A stretch of DNA of 14,956 bases from JAVDCA01 sp035764045 (GCA_035764045.1 DASTZX010000454.1:1-14956); one strand, 5' to 3'; positions 6,984 through 13,825 are shown, numbered from the stretch's first letter. Notes: generated by a model not told the origin, from the sequence alone. A program made the numbers and translations.

Positions 6984-8198
6984 GTGACGTCGCATCTGCT
7001 CCCGACCTTTGCGCGGGTCGACCTCGCCTTCGAGCGGGGCGAAGGGGCGTGGCTGATCGCGACCGACGGCGAGCGCTATCTCGATTTCACCTCGGGCGTG
7101 GCGGTGAACGCGTTGGGACACGCTCATCCCCGCGTGGTCGCAGCGGTCGCCGAACAGGCCGCGAAGGTGATCCACGTCTCCAACCTTTTCCGCATTCCGG
7201 AAGGCGAGCGGCTGGCGGAGCGGCTGTGCGCCGCCTCCGGGTTCGCGGAATATGCCTTCTTCTGCAATTCCGGCGCCGAGGCGATGGAGGGCGCCATCAA
7301 GGCGGCGCGCAAGTATCAGGCTGTCAACGGCGCGCCCGAGCGGGTGCGCATCGTCACGTTCGAGGGCGCTTTCCACGGCCGCACGCTGGCGACGCTGGCG
7401 GCCGGCGGACAGCGGAAATACCTCGAGGGTTTCGGGCCCGTGGTCGAGGGTTTCGATCAGGTGCCATTCGGCGATCTCGACGCGGTGAAGCGTGCGATCG
7501 GGCCGTCGACCGCCGCAATCCTGATCGAGCCGATCCAGGGAGAGGGCGGCGTGCGCGCCGCCTCGAACCAGTTCCTGCGCGCGCTGCGCGAGCTCGCCGA
7601 CGCCAACGGCCTGCTCCTCGTCTTCGACGAGGTGCAGACCGGAATGGGCCGCACCGGCGACCTCTTTGCGTTCCAGCACACCGGCGTCACGCCGGACATC
7701 ATGGCGCTCGCCAAGGCGCTCGGCGGCGGCTTCCCGATGGGCGCTTTCCTCACGACGGCAGCGGCCGGCAAGGGGATGAGCGCCGGGACGCACGGCTCGA
7801 CCTTCGGCGGCAACCCGTTGGCCATGGCGGCCGGAAACGCGGTGCTCGATGTGATGCTGGCGCCGGGCTTCTTCGAGCGGATGCGCAGGATCGCGCTCCT
7901 GTTCAAGCAGCGGCTGGCCGAGATCAAGGATCGGCACCCCGGCGTCATCGCCGAGCTGCGCGGCGAAGGCCTGCTGATCGGGCTTCGCACCGTGGTGCCG
8001 AACAGCAAGCTGGTCGATGCGTTGCGGGCCGAGAAGCTGCTCGCGGTCGCGGCCGGCGACAACGTCGTGCGGCTGCTGCCGCCGCTGATCGTCGACGAGG
8101 CCGAGATCGCCGAAGCGATCAGCCGCCTCGACCGCGCCGCCACGGCGGTCGAGCGCGCCGCCGCGCGCGATCGCGCCACACAGGAGGCGGCCGGGTGA
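6984..8198 (+). CDS. argD: Acetylornithine aminotransferase ArgD
   Basis: PLP-dependent class III aminotransferase that converts N-acetylglutamate semialdehyde to N-acetylornithine in arginine synthesis; many homologues also serve in lysine synthesis. Seen in the 404 residues: substrate-side SGVAVNALGHAHP at 37-49, phosphate-binding NSGAEA at 95-100, FHGRT at 130-134, EPIQGEGG at 182-189, DEVQTGMGRTG at 215-225 with PLP-contacting Asp215 and Gln218, and the Schiff-base Lys244 in ALAKALGGGFPMGA. GSTFGGNPLA lies at 271-280. The start is GTG at 6984, the only codon that places the family N-terminus LLPTFARVDLAFERGEG correctly; its ribosome binding site is weak (ACGGG). It overlaps argF by 4 bp and is driven from the promoter at 6892. 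Confidence 0.95.
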   Translation: MTSHLLPTFARVDLAFERGEGAWLIATDGERYLDFTSGVAVNALGHAHPRVVAAVAEQAAKVIHVSNLFRIPEGERLAERLCAASGFAEYAFFCNSGAEAMEGAIKAARKYQAVNGAPERVRIVTFEGAFHGRTLATLAAGGQRKYLEGFGPVVEGFDQVPFGDLDAVKRAIGPSTAAILIEPIQGEGGVRAASNQFLRALRELADANGLLLVFDEVQTGMGRTGDLFAFQHTGVTPDIMALAKALGGGFPMGAFLTTAAAGKGMSAGTHGSTFGGNPLAMAAGNAVLDVMLAPGFFERMRRIALLFKQRLAEIKDRHPGVIAELRGEGLLIGLRTVVPNSKLVDALRAEKLLAVAAGDNVVRLLPPLIVDEAEIAEAISRLDRAATAVERAAARDRATQEAAG

Positions 8199-9124
8199 GC
8201 GGTGCAGAGATCCGCCACTTCCTCGATCTGACCGACATCCCGGCGGGCACGCTGCGCGGGATCATCGAGGCTGGGCGCGCCATGAAGAAGCGGGGCCGCG
8301 ACGCGCGCGGCGCCAAGCCGCTCGCCGGCTGCATGCTGGCGATGATCTTCGACAAGCCCTCGACCCGCACCCGCGTCTCGTTCGATGTCGCGATGCGGCA
8401 GCTCGGCGGCGACGTCATCCTGCTGACCGGCCAGGAGATGCAGCTCGGCCGCGGCGAGACGATCGCCGACACCGCGAAGGTGCTGTCACGTTATGTCGAC
8501 GCCATCATGATCCGCACTCTCGAGCATGAGACGCTGCTCGAGCTCGCTCGCCATGCCACCGTGCCGGTGATCAACGGGCTCACCCGGCGCTCGCATCCGT
8601 GCCAGGTCATGGCCGACGTGATGACGTTCGAGGAACATCGCGGTGCGATCAAGGGCAGGACCGTGGCATGGACGGGCGACGCCAACAACGTGCTCGCCTC
8701 ATGGATGCACGCCGCGCAGCAGTTCGAATTCATGCTGCGGGTCGCGACGCCGCACGAGCTCGCGCCGAAGAAGTGGCTCACCGACTGGGTCAAATCTTCG
8801 AACGCCGACATCCGCATCGGGCACGATCCGGACGAGGCGGTCAAAGGCGCCGATTGCGTCGTCACCGACACGTGGGTGTCGATGGGCGACCGCGACGGAA
8901 CGCGCCGTCACAACCTGCTCAAGCCCTATCAGGTCAATTCTCGCCTGATGGCGCGGGCGCAGCCGGATGCGCTGTTCATGCACTGCCTGCCGGCTCACCG
9001 CGGCGAGGAGGTCACTGACGAGGTGATCGACGGCGCGCAATCGGTGGTGTTCGACGAGGCCGAGAACCGCCTGCATGCCCAAAAGGCCATCCTGGCCTGG
9101 TGCTTCCACAGCGGCGGATCGTGA
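8195..9124 (+). CDS. argF: Ornithine carbamoyltransferase ArgF
   Basis: Makes citrulline from ornithine and carbamoyl phosphate in arginine synthesis. The 309-residue product has the carbamoyl-phosphate motif STRTR at 56-60, RTLEH at 107-111, HPCQ at 134-137, the ornithine-binding DxxxSMG (Asp225, Ser229, Met230), and HCLP at 263-266. Length is normal. The start is GTG at 8195, decided by a full AGGAGG at 8182-8187 with 7-nt spacing, and lies inside the argD stop (GTGA). The frame is open far upstream through argD, but this is a high-GC shadow and not a fusion. The hairpin and T-run after the stop close the argDF unit. Confidence 0.96.
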   Translation: MSGAEIRHFLDLTDIPAGTLRGIIEAGRAMKKRGRDARGAKPLAGCMLAMIFDKPSTRTRVSFDVAMRQLGGDVILLTGQEMQLGRGETIADTAKVLSRYVDAIMIRTLEHETLLELARHATVPVINGLTRRSHPCQVMADVMTFEEHRGAIKGRTVAWTGDANNVLASWMHAAQQFEFMLRVATPHELAPKKWLTDWVKSSNADIRIGHDPDEAVKGADCVVTDTWVSMGDRDGTRRHNLLKPYQVNSRLMARAQPDALFMHCLPAHRGEEVTDEVIDGAQSVVFDEAENRLHAQKAILAWCFHSGGS

Positions 9125-9142
9125 CTATCTAGGTGGCGTAGA

Positions 9143-9186
9143 GGACGCGCCCCCGCGAGGTGCGGCGGCGCGTCCGGAACGTTTTT
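9143..9186 (+). terminator. Rho-independent terminator after argF
   Basis: GGACGCGCC (9143-9151) pairs perfectly with GGCGCGTCC (9167-9175). Inside, CCGC (9153-9156) pairs with GCGG (9162-9165) around a GAGGT loop, with one C/C mismatch between the stems. A run of five T (9182-9186) follows six bases later. It lies 18 bp after the argF stop and ends 9 bp before the hslO start, so it could also let hslO be controlled by read-through. Confidence 0.55.
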
Positions 9187-9195
9187 GAAAGCCCA

Positions 9196-10188
9196 ATGAC
9201 CGAACGCGCGATCCCATCCAGGGAGCCGGCCCAGACCCCGGCCGAGGACGCCATCCTGCCATTCGAGGTGGCGAGCCTCGACCTGCGCGGCCGTGTGGTG
9301 CGGCTCGGCCCGGCGCTCGATCAGATTCTCGGCAGCCACGATTATCCGCTTCCGGTCGCGAAGCTGCTCGGCGAAGCGATCGTGCTCACGGTGCTGCTCG
9401 GCTCCTCGCTCAAGTTCGAGGGACGCTTCATCCTGCAGACGCAGACCGACGGGCCGGTGCGCATGCTGGTCGTCGATTTCGTCAGCCCCGGACGGGTGCG
9501 GGCCTGCGCCCGGTTCGACCGTGCGCGCGTCGAGGACGCAATCACGGCCAACAAGGCATCGGCCGGAGAGCTGCTCGGCGAGGGTCATCTCGCGATGACG
9601 ATCGATCAGGGCGCCGACATGAGCCGCTACCAGGGCCTGGTCGCCCTCACCGGCGGCGACCTCGAAGACGCGGCGCACGAGTATTTCCTCCGCTCCGAGC
9701 AGATCCCGACCCGGGTGCGGCTCGCGGTCGCCGAGGAGCTCAATGCACCGGGCGCGGGACCGCGACATCGCTGGCGCGCCGGCGGCATGCTGCTGCAATT
9801 CCTGCCGAAGCGCGCCGAGCGCATGCGCGGGCCGGATCTCGATCCAGGCGATGCTCCGGAGGGCACGGCGCCGCACGTGGTCGCGGAGGACGACGCCTGG
9901 GTCGCGGGCCGCGCCCTGATCGAGACCGTGGAGGACATCGAGCTGATCGACCCCGAGCTCTCCAGCGAGCGGCTGCTCTACCGGCTCTTTCACGAGCACG
10001 GGGTGCGCGTGTTCCGGGCGACCGACATCGAAGCCAAGTGCTCGTGCTCGCGCCAGAGCGTCGAGAACATGCTGCGCAGCTTCTCTCAGGACGATCGCGA
10101 CCACATGGTCGAGAACGGCGTGATCTCGGTGACGTGCGAGTTCTGCAGCTCGACCTACGTGTTCGAGCCGAAAGACGTGGCGGAATAG
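9196..10188 (+). CDS. hslO: Redox-regulated chaperone Hsp33 (HslO)
   Basis: Cytoplasmic holdase chaperone switched on by oxidation of its zinc-binding cysteines. The 330-residue product has the N-terminal domain (PFEVASLDLRGRVVRLG near 22-38), DYPLPVAKLLGEAIVLTVLLGSSLKF with substrate-domain character to about residue 74, and the signature TIDQGADMSRYQG near 135-147. It also has EYFLRSEQIPTR near 162-173 and the C-terminal zinc switch CSC at 282-284 and CEFC at 314-317. All four cysteines are present. The start is set at ATG 9196. An upstream GTG at 9160 lies in the loop of the terminator hairpin and would add 12 residues with no homology. The ribosome binding site (GAAAG) is weak. hslO next to argDF is a common arrangement in Hyphomicrobiales. 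Confidence 0.94.
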   Translation: MTERAIPSREPAQTPAEDAILPFEVASLDLRGRVVRLGPALDQILGSHDYPLPVAKLLGEAIVLTVLLGSSLKFEGRFILQTQTDGPVRMLVVDFVSPGRVRACARFDRARVEDAITANKASAGELLGEGHLAMTIDQGADMSRYQGLVALTGGDLEDAAHEYFLRSEQIPTRVRLAVAEELNAPGAGPRHRWRAGGMLLQFLPKRAERMRGPDLDPGDAPEGTAPHVVAEDDAWVAGRALIETVEDIELIDPELSSERLLYRLFHEHGVRVFRATDIEAKCSCSRQSVENMLRSFSQDDRDHMVENGVISVTCEFCSSTYVFEPKDVAE

Positions 10189-10204
10189 CCGCAATCTCCG
10201 TTTT

Positions 10205-10326
10205 GTCATCGCCCGCGAAAAGCGGGCGATCCAGTCCTCACGGCCCGCTCAATGGGCTCTGCGTTTCAGTGCACCGCAACGGAGTCCTGGATGCCCCGCT
10301 TGCGCGGCGCTTGCGCGGGGCATGAC
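10205..10326. repeat. Bipartite palindromic intergenic repeat, copy 2
   Basis: The left palindrome has a 9-bp stem, 10208-10216 with 10222-10230, loop GAAAA, with flanks GTC before and CCAGT after. The right palindrome has a 9-bp stem, 10291-10299 with 10315-10323, with flanks CTGG before and GAC after. The outer ends are inverted repeats (GTCAT ... ATGAC). The left unit equals the right unit of copy 1 read in reverse, so copies 1 and 2 are one family of about 115-122 bp. Within the right unit, CGCTTGCGCGG is duplicated in tandem (10297-10307 and 10308-10318). It sits 16 bp after hslO, between convergent hslO and apaG. Confidence 0.7.
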
Positions 10327-10335
10327 ACCCCGCTT

Positions 10336-10364
10336 GGTTATGCGCACCGCCGGGTTATGCGCAC
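10336..10364. repeat. 12-bp direct repeat near the apaG 3' end
   Basis: GGTTATGCGCAC occurs at 10336-10347 and again at 10353-10364, 17 bp apart, just before the apaG stop codon (read from the + strand). The copy number is too low to name a function; a small local duplication is the simplest explanation. Confidence 0.5.
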
Positions 10365-10368
10365 GACG

Positions 10369-10761
10369 TCAATTGATCGTGCGCTTGGCTTCCGGGCTGT
10401 CGAGCGAGAAGGCCGGGATCTCGATGTCGAAGCGCTCGCCGCGCGATGAGACCATGCCGTAGCTGCCGACCATGAAGCCAGACGGCGTGGGCAACGGCAC
10501 GCCGCTGGTGTATTCGTAGGACGCGCCGGGCTCCAGCACCGGCTCCTCACCGACCACACCGGCGCCGCGCACCTCCTGGACCCGGCCGAAAGCGTCGGTG
10601 ATGCGCCAATGACGGGTCTTGAGCTGGACCGTCTCCTCGCTCCGATTGTTGATCTCGATCGTGTAGGCCCAGAAAAAGTAGCTCTTCTCCTGGGACGAGC
10701 GCTCGGGCAGGAAGCGCGGCGTCACCGTGACTTCGATGTTGTGCGTAACGGTGTGGTACAT
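10369..10761 (-). CDS. apaG: ApaG protein (DUF525)
   Basis: Small fibronectin-III-like beta-sandwich protein. ApaG is linked to Co2+/Mg2+ tolerance and dinucleotide (Ap4A) metabolism in enterobacteria, but its exact role is unsettled. The 130 residues show the family pattern: YTIEINNRSEETVQL near 33-47, KTRHWRITDAFGRVQEV at 48-64, GAGVVGEEPVLEPG at 66-79 (glycine-rich loop), YTSGVPLPTPSGFMVGSYGM at 84-103, and the C-terminus FSLDSPEA at 118-125. The start is ATG 10761, preceded by AAGGA with a 4-nt spacer. A longer open frame up to 10974 adds 71 non-homologous residues and is rejected. It is divergent from opgC and on the same strand as metZ farther on. Confidence 0.95.
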   Translation of the reverse strand: MYHTVTHNIEVTVTPRFLPERSSQEKSYFFWAYTIEINNRSEETVQLKTRHWRITDAFGRVQEVRGAGVVGEEPVLEPGASYEYTSGVPLPTPSGFMVGSYGMVSSRGERFDIEIPAFSLDSPEAKRTIN

Positions 10762-10807
10762 GACGTCCTTCGCGGCGTGGGCCCGCGACTCTCTTTCGCT
10801 TGGGCCT

Positions 10808-10836
10808 ATTGAATCCCCTCTCGCGGCGGTGCGCAA
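10808..10836 (-). promoter_or_regulatory. Possible apaG promoter overlapping a GANTC site
   Basis: Read on the - strand: TTGCGC (10836-10831), a 17-bp spacer, TTCAAT (10813-10808). Matches to consensus are moderate. A GANTC site (10811-10815) overlaps the -10 box, which could make it methylation-sensitive. Confidence 0.35.
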
Positions 10837-10837
10837 C

Positions 10838-10877
10838 GGCCGCACGCGGCTGCCTCTTTTTGGCCGCGAGTGCGGCC
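10838..10877. repeat. Long imperfect inverted repeat in the apaG/opgC gap
   Basis: GGCCGCAC (10838-10845) pairs with GTGCGGCC (10870-10877). Inside, GCGGC (10846-10850) pairs with GCCGC (10863-10867), leaving a GA bulge and a 12-nt loop containing five T. It lies 76-116 bp upstream of apaG, next to its putative -35 box. It could be an operator, a cruciform or a leader structure. Confidence 0.4.
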
Positions 10878-10956
10878 CTGCCGGATCGCCGCGGCGCATT
10901 GCAAGCTGCTGAGGTGCTTTGCTTATTTCGGCAGATGTGGGCTCCGCCGCAAAGCC

Positions 10957-10985
10957 GATTCCCCGCCGCGCCAAAACGCTATAGT
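10957..10985 (+). promoter_or_regulatory. Possible opgC promoter
   Basis: TATAGT at 10980-10985 is a good -10 box. The hexamer 17 bp upstream (GATTCC, 10957-10962) is a poor -35 box but contains a GANTC site (10957-10961). The start would be near 10992, with a leader of about 54 nt. Another GANTC lies at 11003-11007. Confidence 0.35.
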
Positions 10986-11045
10986 GATCGCGGCGGCGCC
11001 CGGAATCCGGGGCGCGCGGCGTCGCCGCCCAAGGAATGAGCTAGA

Positions 11046-12209
11046 ATGCCGCCCGTCATGCCTGCCGGACGCGACCTGCGCCTCGATCTGTTCCGCGGCA
11101 TCGCGCTGTGGCTGATCTTTCTCGACCATATTCCGTCGAACGTGGTGAGCTGGCTCACCATCCGGAACTACGGCTTCAGCGACGCAACGGAAATCTTCGT
11201 CTTCATCTCCGGCTACACGGCCGCCTTCGTCTATGGCCGGGAAATGAACGATCGCGGGGTCGTGGTGGCGAGCGCGCGCATCCTCAAACGCGCGTGGCAG
11301 ATCTACGTCGCACACATCTTCCTGTTCGTCGTCTACATGGCCGAGATCGCCTATGTGGCGGCGACTTTCGACAATCCGCTCTACAGCGAGGAAATGGGGA
11401 TCTTCAATTTCCTCAAGCAGCCCGACGTCACGATGATCCAGGCGATGCTGCTGAAGTTCAAGCCCGCCAACATGGACGTGCTGCCGCTGTACATCGTGCT
11501 GCTCGCGGGTTTCCCACCGATGCTGTGGCTATTGTTGCGGCGCCCCACCCTGGCGCTGGTCGCGTCGGTCGGCCTCTATGCGCTCGCCTGGCGGTTCGAC
11601 TGGAATTTTCCCGCCTACCCGAACGGCACGTGGGTGTTCAATCCGCTCGCATGGCAACTCCTGTTCGTGTTCGGCGCCTGGTGCGCGCTCGGCGGCGCGC
11701 AGCGGATCGCGGCCTTCGCCCGCTCGCGCCTCGTGCTCGGGCTCGCGGCGGCCTATCTCGCCTTCGCCTTCGCGATCGCGCTCACCTGGTACATCCCACA
11801 CGCGGCGTCGTATATCCCGCGCTGGTTCTCGGAATGGATGTATCCGATCGACAAGACCAATCTCGACGTCCTGCGGTTCGCGCACTTCCTCGCGCTGGCA
11901 GCCTTAACGGTCCGTTATGTGCCCCGGGACTGGATCGGGCTTTCGTCCCCGTTGACGCGCCCCGCCATTTTGTGCGGACAACATTCATTGGAAATTTTTT
12001 GTTTGGGGGTATTCCTATCCTTTGCGGGGCATTTCGCGATGGTCGAAATCTCCGACGGGATTGGAATGCAGGTTCTGATCAGTCTGCTGGGAATTGCCGC
12101 CATGGTGGCGACGGCCAGGCTGATCAGATGGTATAAAGACGTCGAAGGCAGAAAACACGGACCGCGTCCCACTCCCCCAAACGCGGATCTGGCGGGAGGC
12201 GAGGCATGA
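11046..12209 (+). CDS. opgC: OpgC-type integral membrane acyltransferase
   Basis: Acyltransferase-3-like membrane protein of the OpgC family, known for adding succinyl groups to osmoregulated periplasmic glucans. The actual acyl group and acceptor here are not shown. The 387-residue product has about ten hydrophobic segments. The N-terminal RDLRLDLFRG (9-18) and LDHIP (26-30) contain the R-X10-H pattern of acyltransferase-3 proteins (Arg17, His28). SDATEIFVFISGYTAAFVYG at 45-64 is the OpgC hallmark. The last conserved helix (CGQHSLEIFCLGVFLSF, about 310-326) is encoded by unusually AT-rich codons. The start is ATG 11046 (AAGGA at 11031); ATG 11058 is an alternative. It overlaps the next gene by ATGA, so it is translationally coupled to the two SGNH proteins. 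Confidence 0.9.
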   Translation: MPPVMPAGRDLRLDLFRGIALWLIFLDHIPSNVVSWLTIRNYGFSDATEIFVFISGYTAAFVYGREMNDRGVVVASARILKRAWQIYVAHIFLFVVYMAEIAYVAATFDNPLYSEEMGIFNFLKQPDVTMIQAMLLKFKPANMDVLPLYIVLLAGFPPMLWLLLRRPTLALVASVGLYALAWRFDWNFPAYPNGTWVFNPLAWQLLFVFGAWCALGGAQRIAAFARSRLVLGLAAAYLAFAFAIALTWYIPHAASYIPRWFSEWMYPIDKTNLDVLRFAHFLALAALTVRYVPRDWIGLSSPLTRPAILCGQHSLEIFCLGVFLSFAGHFAMVEISDGIGMQVLISLLGIAAMVATARLIRWYKDVEGRKHGPRPTPPNADLAGGEA

Positions 12210-12982
12210 GGGTGGTGATCGCAGGGCTGCTCGCGGCGTTGCTCGCCGTGCCGGTTTCGGCGGAAGAGAGCGCCTGCGTGGCCGCGGGCGATGCGGTGCA
12301 GACCGACGCGCCGCTGCGGCATGTCGCCGCGGCAATCGACAACAAGCACCTCACGGTGGCGGTGGTCGGATCGGCGTCCTCGTCGCTGCCCGGCCCGAAC
12401 GGCGCCGCCAAGGCCTATCCGGCGCGGCTCGGCGATTGGCTCAAGCACCGGCTTCCCGGAGTCGACGTGAAGGTCTCTGTCCACACGCAGGCGCGCGAGA
12501 GTGCCGCCGAGATGGCCAAAAGCCTGCCCCAGGTGCTGGTGGACGACAAACCTGACCTGGTGGTATGGCAGACTGGTACCGTCGACGCCATGATGGGCGT
12601 CGATCCGGACGCGTTTCAGTCTGCGCTCGACGCAGGCATTGAGGCATTGCACGCCGGCAAGGCCGATGCGGTCCTGATGAACATGCAGTACAGCCCGCGC
12701 ACGGATTCCATGATCGCGCTGGGCGCGTATCTCGATGTGATGCGGCATGGCGCGTTGCAACATGAGGTGCCGCTTTTCGACCGTCTCGCGTTGATGAAGA
12801 ACTGGAACGAATTGGGGATCTTCAACTTGCACGCCGACACCCGGACGATCGACGTCGCCGAGGCCGTGCATGACTGCATCAGCCGCCTGCTCGTGCGGCT
12901 CATCGTCAACGGCGCCGATCTCGCCAGGGGTGCGAATACGGGTGCGGCGAGCCCAGACCTTCCCGCCAAGGATATCCACTGA
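12206..12982 (+). CDS. Secreted SGNH-fold protein, catalytic residues degenerate
   Basis: Periplasmic protein (signal peptide MRVVIAGLLAALLAVPVSA, cleavage near residue 19) of 258 residues, paralogous to the next gene. Shared landmarks are VAVVGS near 51-56, YPARLGDWLKHRLPG at 71-85, KPDLVVWQTGT at 115-125, ADAVLMNMQYSP at 153-164, and VPLFDRLALMKNW at 188-200. Aligned to its neighbour, the nucleophile serine position is Ala57, the block II glycine is lost (VHTQARES), the block III Asn is Val126, and no DxxH motif is present near the C-terminus. It is therefore probably not a normal esterase; a glycan-binding or scaffold role is an inference. Shifted serines (56, 58) leave some doubt. The start is ATG 12206 with GGGAGG at 12194-12199, overlapping opgC; it ends just before the second SGNH gene. 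Confidence 0.85.
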   Translation: MRVVIAGLLAALLAVPVSAEESACVAAGDAVQTDAPLRHVAAAIDNKHLTVAVVGSASSSLPGPNGAAKAYPARLGDWLKHRLPGVDVKVSVHTQARESAAEMAKSLPQVLVDDKPDLVVWQTGTVDAMMGVDPDAFQSALDAGIEALHAGKADAVLMNMQYSPRTDSMIALGAYLDVMRHGALQHEVPLFDRLALMKNWNELGIFNLHADTRTIDVAEAVHDCISRLLVRLIVNGADLARGANTGAASPDLPAKDIH

Positions 12983-13785
12983 TGCACGGGCCGGCACTGT
13001 CGAGGCTGCTCGCCGGGCTGGCCGCCGGCCTGATCGTGCCCGCGCTCGCCTGGGCGGAGCCGACGACGCATGCCTGCAGCGCGCCGACCGCGCTGCTGCG
13101 GCTGGGCCAGCCGCTTCCGCGCATGGCGCAGCGCCTTGCCCGCCACGAGCCGGTCACCATCGTGGCGATCGGCTCGTCATCCACCGCGGGCGCAGGCGCA
13201 AGCTCGCCCGCCGCCTCCTATCCGAGCCGGCTCGCGATCGAGCTCAAGGCGCGCTTCCCCCGCGAGACGTTCAAGGTGATCAACCGCGGCGTCAACGGCG
13301 AGGAGATAAGCGACATGCTGGCGCGCTTCGCCGACGGCGTTCTCAAGGAGAAGCCCGATCTGGTTCTGTGGCAGGTCGGGACCAATTCGGTGCTGCGCGA
13401 CCATCCGCTCGGGCAGATGAACCCGTCGATCATCGACGGCGTGCGGCAGCTGCGCGAGATCGGCGCCGATGTCGTCATGATCGATCCGCAGTTCACGCCG
13501 CAAGTCATCGCCAAAGTCGATGCCCAAGCCATGGTCCAGCTGATCTCGACCACCGCGAAAGCGGCCAACGTCGACCTGATCCAGCGCTTCGCCGTCATGC
13601 GTTACTGGCACGACGACGAGCACATGGACTTCAGCGAATTCGCGTCGCCGGATCTGCTGCACATGAACGACTGGAGCTACGCCTGCCTCGCCAAGCTGAT
13701 CACCGCGTCGATCAGCGAAGCGGCGTTGCGCAACGTGGCCGCAGCGCAGGCCGGGTATCTCGGCCATGCGGCGATGACGCACTAA
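12982..13785 (+). CDS. Secreted SGNH/GDSL-type hydrolase or acyltransferase
   Basis: The 267-residue product has a signal peptide (cleavage near AWA/EP, residue 25) and the complete SGNH set: block I IGSSSTAG at 63-70 with nucleophile Ser66, block II Gly103 in NRGVNG, block III GTN at 133-135 with Asn135, and block V D224-LL-H227. It most likely acts in the periplasm as an O-acyl esterase or transferase on a carbohydrate. Its coupling to opgC and the degenerate paralogue (stop and start share one base: TGATG at the junction) suggests it handles the acyl group moved across the membrane by the OpgC-like protein. The substrate is unknown. The start ATG 12982 is supported by position and signal peptide; AAGGA lies at 12968-12972. 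Confidence 0.88.
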   Translation: MHGPALSRLLAGLAAGLIVPALAWAEPTTHACSAPTALLRLGQPLPRMAQRLARHEPVTIVAIGSSSTAGAGASSPAASYPSRLAIELKARFPRETFKVINRGVNGEEISDMLARFADGVLKEKPDLVLWQVGTNSVLRDHPLGQMNPSIIDGVRQLREIGADVVMIDPQFTPQVIAKVDAQAMVQLISTTAKAANVDLIQRFAVMRYWHDDEHMDFSEFASPDLLHMNDWSYACLAKLITASISEAALRNVAAAQAGYLGHAAMTH

Positions 13786-13803
13786 ATTAGTCGCCAAGTA
13801 ATC

Positions 13804-13825
13804 GAGGTGGCGTAACCGCCGCCTC
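13804..13825. terminator. Hairpin between convergent SGNH gene and metZ
   Basis: GAGGTGGCG (13804-13812) pairs with CGCCGCCTC (13817-13825), nine pairs including one G-T wobble, with a TAAC loop. It ends exactly at the metZ stop codon and lies 18 bp after the SGNH stop. There is no clear T-run, so it may work with Rho or as a shared 3'-end hairpin. Confidence 0.4.

Noticed and set aside
7049..8194. Upstream extension of argF through argD, looking like a 691-residue fusion
   Set aside because: The extra part is an out-of-frame reading of argD. The AGGAGG and GTG at 8182-8197 define the real argF start.
8995..10209. 404-codon - strand frame opposite hslO
   Set aside because: Antisense shadow of hslO with biased composition and no recognisable domain.
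10762..10974. 71-residue N-terminal extension of apaG
   Set aside because: The extension has no similarity to ApaG, crosses promoter-like sequence, and the ATG at 10761 has AAGGA in front of it.
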